This document shows, piece by piece, positions 34,325 through 42,694 of a stretch of DNA of 64,000 nt. Each line of letters opens with the position of its first letter. Position 1 is the first letter of the stretch. The notes beneath the pieces were generated by a model, which saw only the letters and a list, made by a program, of their open reading frames with translations, ran no database searches and was not told the origin of the DNA. The DNA is from Vreelandella neptunia (GTDB lineage: Bacteria; Pseudomonadota; Gammaproteobacteria; Pseudomonadales; Halomonadaceae), in contig NZ_CP140255.1 of assembly GCF_034479615.1 (NCBI RefSeq), forward strand, positions 3,038,001 through 3,102,000. The letters are read 5' to 3'. The translations under genes and the position numbers were made by a program.

Positions 34325-34884
34325 ACCCCATCCTCCCCGTGCGAGACTTGCGGTTCTGAGAAGCGATCTCCGCCCCCCAGCACCATCGCGATATTAATGA
34401 GTGAAACAACCGCTAGACCCATAAAGCCGACCACGACCGACCAATAAGCCCAGGACATACCGATACGGGTGATTGGTAATCGCTGGGTGCCTGCAATTTC
34501 GACAACATCTAGCCCGTTAACGGCCATAAAGCTAAAAGCGATCATTGCTATTAAATTGACGGCCAATACAACTAACTTCTTGGGTAGTCTCGGCAGCTTT
34601 TCGACTACCAGCTCAACGCCAATGTGCTCGTTCCTTGCTGCAGCGGCGACGATAGCGCACATGGTTAACCAGGGAAAAACCAAGTTGGGAACTTCTGCGA
34701 CCCAGCCCAAGTTGGTAGAAAACACATAGCGAACCACCACACCCAGTAATAGCGACACGAAGATAGTCACAACGGCGACGATGGACACCCATTTGAAGAT
34801 GTGATAAATCACACGCTTTGAGCTCACTAACAGTGAAGTGGGCGCGCCCACTTCACTGCTGCGGCTCTCTGTTGAGAGCGTCAT
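34321..34884 (-). CDS. dctQ: TRAP transporter small permease (DctQ)
   Basis: A 187-aa protein with four hydrophobic helices. RYVFSTNLGWVAEVPNLVFP is the conserved DctQ motif after the first helix, followed by MCAIVAAAARNEHIGVELVV. The N-terminal 25 residues are polar and Ser-rich. DctQ stabilises the large permease. It lies 14 bp after dctP and overlaps dctM, so the three form one transport unit. Confidence 0.93.
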   Translation of the reverse strand: MTLSTESRSSEVGAPTSLLVSSKRVIYHIFKWVSIVAVVTIFVSLLLGVVVRYVFSTNLGWVAEVPNLVFPWLTMCAIVAAAARNEHIGVELVVEKLPRLPKKLVVLAVNLIAMIAFSFMAVNGLDVVEIAGTQRLPITRIGMSWAYWSVVVGFMGLAVVSLINIAMVLGGGDRFSEPQVSHGEDGV

Positions 34885-34898
34885 GAAAAGACCCTCCT

Positions 34899-35879
34899 TT
34901 ATTGCGACTCACGCTGAGCCGCATTGACGACCATATCAACCAGCTCTGGGTACTCTTCTGCCCACTGGTCATAAACGGATGAGGTGGCTTCGATGAACGG
35001 CTCAGGATTAACTTGGTTAAAAGCGACGCCGGCCTCTTCCATCGCGCTTCTCAGCGTATCATCGGCCTCAAGTGATGCTTGACGATTAAATTCACCCGCC
35101 TCAATGGCCGCTTGCTGAATCACTTCTTGGTGTTCTGGTGAAAGCGAATCCCACACCATCTTGCTCATAAGCAGCGGGGTTGACTCATACTTGTGGCCGG
35201 TTAAGGAAATATAATCCTGTACTTCGTGAAGCTTGGATGAGTAAATATTCATTAACGGATTTTCCTGACCGTCAACGACCCCTTGTTCAAGAGCAATATA
35301 GAGCTCAGAGAAATTCATTGGGGTTGGGTTTGCGCCCAGCGCCTCAAAGATATCAACCGTCATCTCATCGGGAGGGGTTCGAATCTTAAGGCCTTCCAAG
35401 TCATCAGGGGTCTCAATAGGGCGAACATTATTGCTGACATGACGAATGCCGTTATCCCACAGCGCCAGTAGCACGAGCCCCTTCTCTTCAGAAAGCCTTT
35501 TCAGTTCATCACCAACTTCGCCATCCATAACCTTCCAAGCACTGGGAAGAGAGTTAAACAGAAACGGTAACCCCAGAACCGAGAACTGGGGTACTACGCT
35601 GGATGTTGCACCCTGGCTATTGGTGCTAAAAGCCAAGGTTCCCATTCTCATCTGGGTAATGGCTTCCATGTCGTCGCCATATTGAGCATTGCCACCAACA
35701 TCGACTATTAATTCCCCATTCGTTCCTTCTTCGACGAGCTCTGCGAAGAGTTCTGAAGCATCCCACTTGGGGTTACCTTCCGCCGCATTGTGGGCGAGTT
35801 GCAGGGTTTGCTGAGCGGCGGCATTACCACTAATGAAAAAGGCGCTGGCAATGACAGAAGCAAGGACTGTTTTTTTCAT
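34899..35879 (-). CDS. dctP: TRAP transporter periplasmic binding protein (DctP)
   Basis: A 326-aa extracytoplasmic receptor with a signal peptide (MKKTVLASVIASAFFISGNA, cleavage near AAAQQ). LAHNAAEGNPKWDASELFAE is the first lobe. DLEGLKIRTPPDEMTVDIFE contains the conserved Arg that binds the ligand's carboxylate, and NFSELYIALEQGVVDGQENP is the family motif after it. Ligands of the group are C4-C6 sugar acids and related organic acids. The neighbouring enzymes suggest a sugar acid or similar compound rather than a dicarboxylate. Confidence 0.93.
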   Translation of the reverse strand: MKKTVLASVIASAFFISGNAAAQQTLQLAHNAAEGNPKWDASELFAELVEEGTNGELIVDVGGNAQYGDDMEAITQMRMGTLAFSTNSQGATSSVVPQFSVLGLPFLFNSLPSAWKVMDGEVGDELKRLSEEKGLVLLALWDNGIRHVSNNVRPIETPDDLEGLKIRTPPDEMTVDIFEALGANPTPMNFSELYIALEQGVVDGQENPLMNIYSSKLHEVQDYISLTGHKYESTPLLMSKMVWDSLSPEHQEVIQQAAIEAGEFNRQASLEADDTLRSAMEEAGVAFNQVNPEPFIEATSSVYDQWAEEYPELVDMVVNAAQRESQ

Positions 35880-35968
35880 GACGTTTCTCTCTATTAAAAT
35901 CTTTGTTGTTAGAAATAGCGGTTATTAAACGAAGCTGGAGTCTTAGTTTTTTGATTTAGTTAGTATCT

Positions 35969-36964
35969 TCAGGCAACGGGCTGCTTTAACGTTTTGATCA
36001 CCTCCTTGGTTGAAATGCCGTAACGATCATGCAACGTGGGTAAAGCACCGGCATCCAGAAATTCATCTGGAAGCCCGATCTGACTGAATTTGACGGATAT
36101 CCCCTCTTTCATCAGCAGCGATGCAATGCTTTCGCCCAGACCACCAATGATTGAGTGGTTTTCGGCCACGAAGACGGGACGTTCAGGATAGCGACGAACC
36201 TCCTCCAGAATGGTATCGGTATCTAGCGGCTTGATCGTAGCGCAGTGCAAAACGCCCACGTTGGTGCCTGTCTCTCTCAGCTCATCGGCGGCCTCGATTG
36301 CGCGCATCGTCATGAGCCCAGAAGAGATGATCAGGGCATCCTCTCCATCCAGCAGACGCTTCGCTTTGCCGATCTCGAATTGATAGCCTTCAAAGCGATC
36401 TAGCACGCGAGGCACCTTGCCACGCAGTAGGCGCAGGTAAACTGGGCCATCAAAATCCACCATCGCCTGAACTGACTGTTCGATATCGACAGCATCACAG
36501 GGGTCAATAATGGTTAGATTCGGCATGCCACGGAAGATAGCGATATCTTCGGTAGCCTGGTGGCTCGGGCCATAGCCCGTGGTAAGCCCGGGAAGTGCGC
36601 TGACAATCTTGACGTTGAGTTTCTCTTCGGCAATCGCTAGGCAAATAAAGTCGTAAGCACGGCGTGAGGCGAAAACGCTATAGGTCGTCACGAAAGGTAT
36701 AAAGCCTTCGCGTGCCATACCCGCACCGGCCATCATGAGTAGCTGCTCAGCCATGCCCATCTGGTAGTAGCGATCCGGGCAGGCCTGGGCGAAGATGTGT
36801 AGGTCGGTATATTTGCCTAGATCTGCTGTCATGCCAACAATCTTGGGGTTTTTCTTAGCAGCCTCTACCAGCGCATGACCAAAGGGCGCGGAAGTCGTTG
36901 GTTGGTCTGCGCCGGCAATGGACGCAATCATCGCCGAGGTTTTTAGCTTCTTCTTGGCGCTCAT
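35969..36964 (-). CDS. transketolase C-terminal subunit (split enzyme)
   Basis: A 331-aa protein carrying the pyrimidine-binding and C-terminal domains of a transketolase. MTADLGKYTDLHIFAQACPD, YYQMGMAEQLLMMAGAGMAR with the catalytic Glu of the MGMAEQ motif, and TTGYGPSHQATEDIAIFRGM with the substrate-binding His are visible. It ends with the C-domain PVFVAENHSIIGGLGESIAS. It needs the N-terminal subunit encoded just upstream. Split transketolases occur in archaea, clostridia and in some specialised bacterial catabolic pathways (for example apulose phosphate). A second, full-length transketolase lies at 55.2 kb. Confidence 0.93.
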   Translation of the reverse strand: MSAKKKLKTSAMIASIAGADQPTTSAPFGHALVEAAKKNPKIVGMTADLGKYTDLHIFAQACPDRYYQMGMAEQLLMMAGAGMAREGFIPFVTTYSVFASRRAYDFICLAIAEEKLNVKIVSALPGLTTGYGPSHQATEDIAIFRGMPNLTIIDPCDAVDIEQSVQAMVDFDGPVYLRLLRGKVPRVLDRFEGYQFEIGKAKRLLDGEDALIISSGLMTMRAIEAADELRETGTNVGVLHCATIKPLDTDTILEEVRRYPERPVFVAENHSIIGGLGESIASLLMKEGISVKFSQIGLPDEFLDAGALPTLHDRYGISTKEVIKTLKQPVA

Positions 36965-36976
36965 TTCATATCCTCC

Positions 36977-37837
36977 TTACTGGACACCGTAAACTTCATC
37001 GAGCTGTTTGAGCGCCACACTCCACTCATTCTCATCGACACGAATAAAGTGGTTTTTGTCACGTTCTTCGAGGAAAGGCACACCGCGGCCCATCAGCGTG
37101 TCGCAGATAATCACCCGGGGCTTGTTAGCATCACTTGCTAGCGCACTGTCGAAGGCTTCGACTAGCGCTTCAAGATCATTGCCATCAACACGGTAGGTTT
37201 CCCACCCAAACGCAACCCACTTATCAGCGATCGGCTCGTAGTTGAGCACGGTGGACGATTTGTCATCGGCTTGCTGATCGTTGACATCAACAATGGCAAT
37301 CAGGTTGTCCAGCTTCCAGTGGGCTGCGGAGGCGACAGCTTCCCAGGTCGAGCCTTCATTTAGCTCACCGTCCGAAAGCAGGTTAAAAATACGTGAAGCA
37401 CTCTCTTTACGCTTGAGACCTAGCGCCATGCCCACACCAATACCAAGACCATGACCTAGAGAGCCACCGGTGATTTCCATGCCCGGCGTGTAACCGGCCA
37501 TACCTGACATTGGCAGAATGCTGTCGTCGCTGCCGTAGTCCTCGATCTCCTCGTCGCTGATAACACCAGCCTCGATCAAAGCGGCGTACAAGGCGATGGC
37601 GTAATGCCCGATAGAGAGCAAGAAACGATCCCGCCCTTCCCAGTCAGGGTTCTTGGGATCCAGCTTCATGGCACGGAAGTAAGACACTGCCAAAACGTCG
37701 GCAATCCCGAGCGCTTGACCAACATACCCCTGCCCTTGCACCTCACCCATCCGCAGGGCATGGCGGCGAATTTTGTAAGCTCGCTGCCGAAGCACCTCAA
37801 CAACATCAGCCCTCGACGCGGTAGCTGTTTGACTCAT
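36977..37837 (-). CDS. transketolase N-terminal subunit (split enzyme)
   Basis: A 286-aa protein with the thiamine diphosphate-binding domain. GDGELN-type motif LLSDGELNEGSTWEAVASAA replaces the usual GDG with SDG and keeps the metal Asn in IAIVDVNDQQADDKS. EITGGSLGHGLGIGVGMALG is the GPLGQG equivalent. It is the first gene of the operon and lies 12 bp before the C subunit gene. The RNA start region overlaps a palindromic operator 13 bp before the ATG. The SDG in place of GDG is common in split homologues. Together the two subunits should move a C2 unit to or from an aldose. Confidence 0.93.
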   Translation of the reverse strand: MSQTATASRADVVEVLRQRAYKIRRHALRMGEVQGQGYVGQALGIADVLAVSYFRAMKLDPKNPDWEGRDRFLLSIGHYAIALYAALIEAGVISDEEIEDYGSDDSILPMSGMAGYTPGMEITGGSLGHGLGIGVGMALGLKRKESASRIFNLLSDGELNEGSTWEAVASAAHWKLDNLIAIVDVNDQQADDKSSTVLNYEPIADKWVAFGWETYRVDGNDLEALVEAFDSALASDANKPRVIICDTLMGRGVPFLEERDKNHFIRVDENEWSVALKQLDEVYGVQ

Positions 37838-37849
37838 TCAAGTCACCTC

Positions 37850-37867
37850 CAAATGGTTGACCATTTG
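37850..37867. promoter_or_regulatory. GntR/FCD-type operator 1
   Basis: CAAATGGT-TG-ACCATTTG is a perfect 8-bp inverted repeat 13 bp upstream of the transketolase-N start. It matches the TGGT-ACCA operators of FCD GntR regulators. A candidate promoter on the minus strand lies just upstream: TTTCAA (37891-37896), a 17-bp spacer, and TATCTT (37868-37873). The operator would then cover the transcription start and block it. Confidence 0.75.
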
Positions 37868-38374
37868 AAGATAGAGATAATTGCGACGGCTTGAAACGAA
37901 ACTTTAGTCTAAACAATAACGGAATCACGTGTTAAACATCAGTAAAATCGCTCAAAACCAATGCTCATAAATAAGAAATAGTGTTTAAAAACAATAAGAT
38001 TAATTTTATTAAAAAATCATAGCTGCCCAGTGAAAAAACCACAATAACTGAACTTTAATACCTGATAAAAAAATGAAATCACCTTAACCCCGTAAATGGT
38101 CAACCATTTTGAAATATTTTAAAAATAGCTGGATAGATCTTCACGACAGCACCAGCACTGACGTATCGAATGCTGCTGCTAAGAGGATTCCATACCGGGT
38201 AGACCAAACAATGATGCCGACACCTACGTTCTTGTACGGTCAAAGTGACGTCCTAGCGCTGATAACGTAGATAGGATGGGTAGCTCAGGCTCGGAACGAT
38301 AGGCGTCCATTTAAGGACGTTGGGTTACCATCACCGCTATGCTCGCCATAGCGGAGGTCAGGTAAGTGCAAAGC
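37868..38374. other. gene-free, AT-rich regulatory region
   Basis: The 507 bp between the split-transketolase operon and the LacI gene hold no convincing gene. The left half (37868-38150) is strongly AT-rich and contains the candidate promoter and the second FCD operator. The right half has a small hairpin, CCGCTATG/CATAGCGG at 38334-38354, which may end the lacI transcript, though no T run follows. Part of the right half could be eroded coding DNA, but I cannot recognise what. Confidence 0.5.
38094..38109. promoter_or_regulatory. GntR/FCD-type operator 2
   Basis: AAATGGT-CA-ACCATTT is a second palindrome of the same type as the site at 37850-37867, with identical arms. The centres of the two are about 243 bp apart, a distance compatible with repression by looping. 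No other copy was noticed in the window. Confidence 0.7.
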
Positions 38375-39397
38375 TCATGCTGCCGGCCCGGTACTCGCCC
38401 GCACCACCAGCTCGGGCGGCACCACCTTCCTAACCGGCGGATATTGCTCCCCCGCCATACGAGAAAGCAGCAACTCACTGGCACACTGGCCAATTAGGTC
38501 AGTGCGTACCCGCACACTGGTCAATGCTGGTGCCGAGTAGGCGGCCGCAGCCATATCATCGAAACCGGTGACAGAAATATCCACACCTGGGCGCACCCCA
38601 TGCCGGTAGCACGCCGCCAGCACACCAAAGGCGATAATGTCCGAAAAACACATAATTGCGGTCGGTGGTTCCGGCATCGTAAGCAGCCGCTCTAGCATGG
38701 CGTCACCGAATTCCAGTGTCGTTGGCCCGTGATGAACCGAGTCACGTGTAACAGGCAAACCGGCAGCATCCATCTGCTGCCGGAAGGAGCATTCTCGATC
38801 ACGGGCAGTGGACGTATCACCGCCACCACCCAACCAAGCAAAGCGCCTATGCCCTGCTTCATATAAGTGTTCGAATAAAAGACGGATGCCTAGCACATCG
38901 TCGTTGATGACTCGATCGAACCCCGTATCAGCGACATCCCGGGAAATTAGTACCAGTGGAAAATCCTGTAGATGCCTTACCTGCGGTCCATCAAGATCTT
39001 CTCGGCTGGTACCAGCGACAGGCACTAAAATCAGCCCCGCGGCACCATGCTCGGCCATCTGACGAATGAAGCGCGCCTGGATCGATGGTGTTTCATGGGC
39101 ATGGCAGAACAGCATCATGCGGTCCGCCTCGCGGAAGCGCGCTTCCATGTGGCCAAGAAATTCGGTGAAAAAAGGGTTGCTCAGATCATTAAGGCATACC
39201 GCCACAGTGCCGCTATCGCCTCTCCGCAACCCCGCCGCATGCCGGTTATAGACGTAACCCATCTCCTTCGCAGCCTGTTGTATACGCTCCCGCGTCGCTT
39301 GGGAAATTCGAAGAGCATTACGCAGGGCTAATGATACTGCGGAAACGGTGACGCCTACCTGATCGGCGATAGTTTTAAGTGTCGGACGACTTGCCAT
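38375..39397 (-). CDS. LacI-family transcriptional regulator
   Basis: A 340-aa repressor. The HTH and hinge TLKTIADQVGVTVSAVSLAL and YVYNRHAAGLRRGDSGTVAV are intact. The periplasmic-binding-like effector domain follows (DFPLVLISRDVADTGFDRVI, VDISVTGFDDMAAAAYSAPA). It is divergent from the tct-aldolase operon, and a perfect LacI-type palindrome lies in the spacer. The effector is probably the sugar acid, or product of it, handled by that operon. Confidence 0.92.
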   Translation of the reverse strand: MASRPTLKTIADQVGVTVSAVSLALRNALRISQATRERIQQAAKEMGYVYNRHAAGLRRGDSGTVAVCLNDLSNPFFTEFLGHMEARFREADRMMLFCHAHETPSIQARFIRQMAEHGAAGLILVPVAGTSREDLDGPQVRHLQDFPLVLISRDVADTGFDRVINDDVLGIRLLFEHLYEAGHRRFAWLGGGGDTSTARDRECSFRQQMDAAGLPVTRDSVHHGPTTLEFGDAMLERLLTMPEPPTAIMCFSDIIAFGVLAACYRHGVRPGVDISVTGFDDMAAAAYSAPALTSVRVRTDLIGQCASELLLSRMAGEQYPPVRKVVPPELVVRASTGPAA

Positions 39398-39561
39398 ATA
39401 AAAATCTCAACTCCCATGATTTATAGGCGACGGAACGCGATCTAGTACGCCAGCCTCCTTTTGGAATTATGAGCAACATACTCTCATAGCGGCTTTTTTA
39501 GTGATATCGCAAGCCTCGTAAACACGGAATTCCAATTCTATAACGACCAAAGTTGTATTTA

Positions 39562-39575
39562 TTCAATCGATTGAA
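39562..39575. promoter_or_regulatory. LacI-type operator
   Basis: TTCAATCGATTGAA is a perfect 14-bp palindrome with a central CG, the hallmark of LacI/GalR operators. It lies 86 bp upstream of the tctC start and 165 bp from the lacI start, so it probably controls the transporter operon. Confidence 0.7.
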
Positions 39576-39660
39576 CTAGGTAAAAAATGACAATGAAGGC
39601 ATCCCAACAACTATCAAAAAACGCCGTCAATATCCCTCGCCACTGTCAGGAGCACACAGC

Positions 39661-40659
39661 ATGACAAGCACAAACTCGACAACAATAATGACTATCTCAC
39701 TGGCCCTATGGGCCTCGTTAGCGGCCACTTCCGCCTCAGCCGATAACACTGAAACTTGTCACTGGCAGCCCGAACGAGCCGTTACCTTCATCGTTCCCTG
39801 GGGTACCGGGGGCGGCACCGACGCCAATGCACGTCGGTTGGCCAGCCTGCTCGAGGAACAAATGGGCGTGCCCTTCAACGTCGTCAACCGCACCGGTGGT
39901 AACGGCGTTGTAGGCCATACCTCACTCGCGCGTGGCAGACCTGACGGCTATACCATTGGTGCCGCCACGGTCGAGATCGACACCATGCACTGGCTCGGCC
40001 TAACGCCGCTGACTTACCAGGACATCACGCCCATTGCATTGATTAACCGCAGCTCCCCTGGGGTAGTGGTACAAAATAATTCGCCCTACGAAACACTTGA
40101 GGCCCTACTCGACGAAGCACGCCAGAACCCCGGAGAATTGACCGCTTCGGGCACCGCCCAGGGCGGCATCTGGCATCTCGCCCTAGCCGGTATGCTCAAG
40201 GCCGAAGGGTTAGCTCCCGATGCCATTCGCTGGATCCCTAGCCAAGGCGCGGGGCCTGCACTCAAGGAGTTGATGGCGGGGGGCGTTGATGTCGCGACGC
40301 CTTCGCTCTCTGAGGCCCGCAACCTGATCGAACAGGGGGAGCTAAAGGCGCTGGGCTACATGAGCGATACTCCGATGGAACAGATGCCTGAAGTTCCCTT
40401 GACAGCTGACACACTGGAGAGTGGTTGGACACTGAGTGCCTTTGTGACGGTCAGCGGCCCTGACGGTCTACCGGACGAGATCGCCTGTGCCTACGAGCAA
40501 GCAATCGAGACAGCTATCAACAGTGAAGCTTGGGCCGAGTTCAAGCGCAGCAGTGGCACTCAAGTGGTGTTCGAGAATCGCCACGAAACCGCTCAACTCC
40601 TCGCTGAGGCTGATCGTCAATTGGGCGAAGTGGTCGAAGCGATCGGTCTCGCGAAGTAA
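39661..40659 (+). CDS. tctC: tripartite tricarboxylate transporter binding protein (TctC)
   Basis: A 332-aa periplasmic receptor. The first 28 residues form a signal peptide (TIMTISLALWASLAATSASA). CHWQPERAVTFIVPWGTGGG with TDANARRLASLLEEQMG is the TctC family start, where the loop after PWG binds the ligand carboxylate. NVVNRTGGNGVVGHTSLARG and PDGYTIGAATVEI are also signature regions. It delivers a carboxylic solute to TctAB. The ligand is not known; the downstream aldolase suggests a sugar-acid derivative. Confidence 0.92.
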   Translation: MTSTNSTTIMTISLALWASLAATSASADNTETCHWQPERAVTFIVPWGTGGGTDANARRLASLLEEQMGVPFNVVNRTGGNGVVGHTSLARGRPDGYTIGAATVEIDTMHWLGLTPLTYQDITPIALINRSSPGVVVQNNSPYETLEALLDEARQNPGELTASGTAQGGIWHLALAGMLKAEGLAPDAIRWIPSQGAGPALKELMAGGVDVATPSLSEARNLIEQGELKALGYMSDTPMEQMPEVPLTADTLESGWTLSAFVTVSGPDGLPDEIACAYEQAIETAINSEAWAEFKRSSGTQVVFENRHETAQLLAEADRQLGEVVEAIGLAK

Positions 40660-40689
40660 GCGAGGCCGATTGATAAGCAGGAGGTGTTC

Positions 40690-41163
40690 ATGTACTGCAA
40701 TGATCGCTTATCGGGGAGCCTACTGGTTCTCTTCGGCGGACTGGTGCTCTGGCGCGCCTCAACCTTTCCGTCCCTGGCCGGGCTGGAGTACGGCCCCGGC
40801 TTGTTTCCCTCTATCGCGGCGATTGGCCTGATAGTTTGCGGAGCGCTAATCGGCTTTGGATCGCGGGGGCGGCGGAAGGCGCCGAGCACTTTGACGATGC
40901 CGCCTCGACAAAAAGGCTGGCGGATGGCGGCACGCCCCCTGGCCCTGCTGATCGTGATACTCGGCTATGGCCTATTGCTCGACCCTCTGGGCTTTCATAT
41001 TGCTTCCTTCATGGCAGTCTCCGCCACAGCCTTGATCTTCGGGATGCGTGCTGGGGGTTCAGTGCTGCTAGCGCTACCCCTGATGATCGGCGTGCATCTG
41101 CTGTTCTATTCACTGCTGCGCGTCCCGCTCCCCTGGGGCCTGCTGGCACCAATGGCATGGTGA
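40690..41163 (+). CDS. tctB: tripartite tricarboxylate transporter small subunit (TctB)
   Basis: A 157-aa membrane protein with four hydrophobic segments. LEYGPGLFPSIAAIGLIVCG is the conserved GPGxFP motif, and the C-terminal half is a second helical hairpin. AGGAGG at 40679-40684 is five bases before the ATG at 40690; a GTG two codons upstream is unlikely. It lies between tctC and tctA. Confidence 0.88.
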   Translation: MYCNDRLSGSLLVLFGGLVLWRASTFPSLAGLEYGPGLFPSIAAIGLIVCGALIGFGSRGRRKAPSTLTMPPRQKGWRMAARPLALLIVILGYGLLLDPLGFHIASFMAVSATALIFGMRAGGSVLLALPLMIGVHLLFYSLLRVPLPWGLLAPMAW

Positions 41164-41167
41164 CGCT

Positions 41168-42694
41168 ATGAGCGCCTCGACCCTCGCTGCCCTATTCAGT
41201 CCCGCGTCCCTAGCGGTCATCGCCGCCTGTACGCTCTATGGTACTTTCATCGGCGCCATGCCGGGCCTAACCGCTACTATGGCGGTGGCCCTTCTGGTGC
41301 CCTTTACCTACTTCATGGATCCGTTGATCGCCATCAGCGCCATTGTCGCCACGACTACCACAGCGATTTTCGCTGGCGACGTACCCGGCACCTTGATGCG
41401 TATCCCCGGCACGCCCGCCTCCGCGGCCTACGTCGAGGACGCTTACCGCCTGTCACGCGCAGGACGCTCCCGCTCGACGCTGATGGTGTCATTGTTCGCT
41501 GCCTGCATTGGAGGCCTGGTGGGTGTCGCCCTTCTAGCGCTCATTGCCCCTCAGTTGGCCCGTGTTGCAGTGCAGTTTTCCAGCTTCGAAACCTTCTGGC
41601 TGGCCTGCCTAGGACTGAGTTGCGCGGTACTAACTAGCAACGGTAGCGTCGCGAAGAGTTTTTCCAGCCTCTTCCTTGGCTTATTTATCGCCACTATCGG
41701 CATCGATGTTGCCGTCGGCCATCCACGTTTCACCTTCGGCAATTACGAACTGTTCGATGGCATTAGCTTTATTCCCGCCATCATCGGCCTGTTTGCGCTC
41801 AGCGAGATCCTGCGCAGTGCACAGACAGGACATCGCGATCAACCTGCCAATGCAGCACAAGAGTCGTTTTCCAAAGCGCTGCATGAGGCAGCGCTCGTAC
41901 TGCGTCGCTTCAAGCGCAACATCGCCCGCTCCAGCGTACTTGGCACCTTGATCGGCGCGCTGCCCGGCGCCGGGGCAGATATCGCTGCTTGGATCTGTTA
42001 TGCGATTTCACGGCGCTTCTCGCGCCATCCCGAACGCTACGGCACGGGGTACATTGAGGGCGTAACCGACGGTGGCTCCGCCAACAATGCAGCTATCGGC
42101 GGTGCCTGGACACCAGCGTTGGTGTTCGGCATCCCCGGCGATAGCGTCACGGCTATTGCCATCGGCATCCTGCTACTCAACGGGATGTCACCTGGGCCGC
42201 AGATATTTACCGAGTCGCCGGAACTGGTACATACCCTTTACGGCGCCTTCGCGCTGAGCAATCTCGCGATGATCCCTGCTGGCCTGTTGGTGATCATGGC
42301 TTCCAGTCAGGTGGTACGTATCCCGCGTCGGGTACTCATGCCCTGTGTACTACTGTTCTCGTTGGTGGGAGCTTACGCCATTACCAATTCGGTCATTGCT
42401 ATCTGGACAGTGCTGGCGCTGGGTGCTCTGGGATACGCCATGGAGGCCAATGGCTTTCCGCTGGCCCCCGCCATACTGGGTATCGTTCTCGGCACAATCG
42501 TCGAGGAAAACTTCATGACATCGATGATGAAGGCCCAAGGCGACTTGCTGGCCTTCTTCGATCGCCCCTGGGCGGCAGCGCTAGGCACACTCACCCTGCT
42601 GCTCTGGGCGTTACTGCTGACTCGCGGTATCTATGAGAGTGTTCAGCGTCGTCACTACCCCAGCCCTTCTTCGGAAACGGAAACCTATCCATGA
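41168..42694 (+). CDS. tctA: tripartite tricarboxylate transporter large subunit (TctA)
   Basis: A 508-aa permease with about 12 helices. LYGTFIGAMPGLTATMAVAL and LPGAGADIAAWICYAISRRF are the two glycine-rich TctA motifs; GVTDGGSANNAAIGGAWTPA and LVFGIPGDSVTAIAIGILLL follow. It translocates the TctC ligand using an ion gradient. The start is 4 bp after tctB, and the stop overlaps the aldolase start by 4 bp, so transport and aldolase are translationally coupled. Confidence 0.94.
   Translation: MSASTLAALFSPASLAVIAACTLYGTFIGAMPGLTATMAVALLVPFTYFMDPLIAISAIVATTTTAIFAGDVPGTLMRIPGTPASAAYVEDAYRLSRAGRSRSTLMVSLFAACIGGLVGVALLALIAPQLARVAVQFSSFETFWLACLGLSCAVLTSNGSVAKSFSSLFLGLFIATIGIDVAVGHPRFTFGNYELFDGISFIPAIIGLFALSEILRSAQTGHRDQPANAAQESFSKALHEAALVLRRFKRNIARSSVLGTLIGALPGAGADIAAWICYAISRRFSRHPERYGTGYIEGVTDGGSANNAAIGGAWTPALVFGIPGDSVTAIAIGILLLNGMSPGPQIFTESPELVHTLYGAFALSNLAMIPAGLLVIMASSQVVRIPRRVLMPCVLLFSLVGAYAITNSVIAIWTVLALGALGYAMEANGFPLAPAILGIVLGTIVEENFMTSMMKAQGDLLAFFDRPWAAALGTLTLLLWALLLTRGIYESVQRRHYPSPSSETETYP

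Noticed and set aside
29771..37837. sulfoquinovose-transketolase pathway as identity of the split-transketolase operon
   Set aside because: No kinase, glycosidase or sulfo-sugar isomerase is present, and the TIM-barrel and hydroxyacid dehydrogenase do not fit that scheme.
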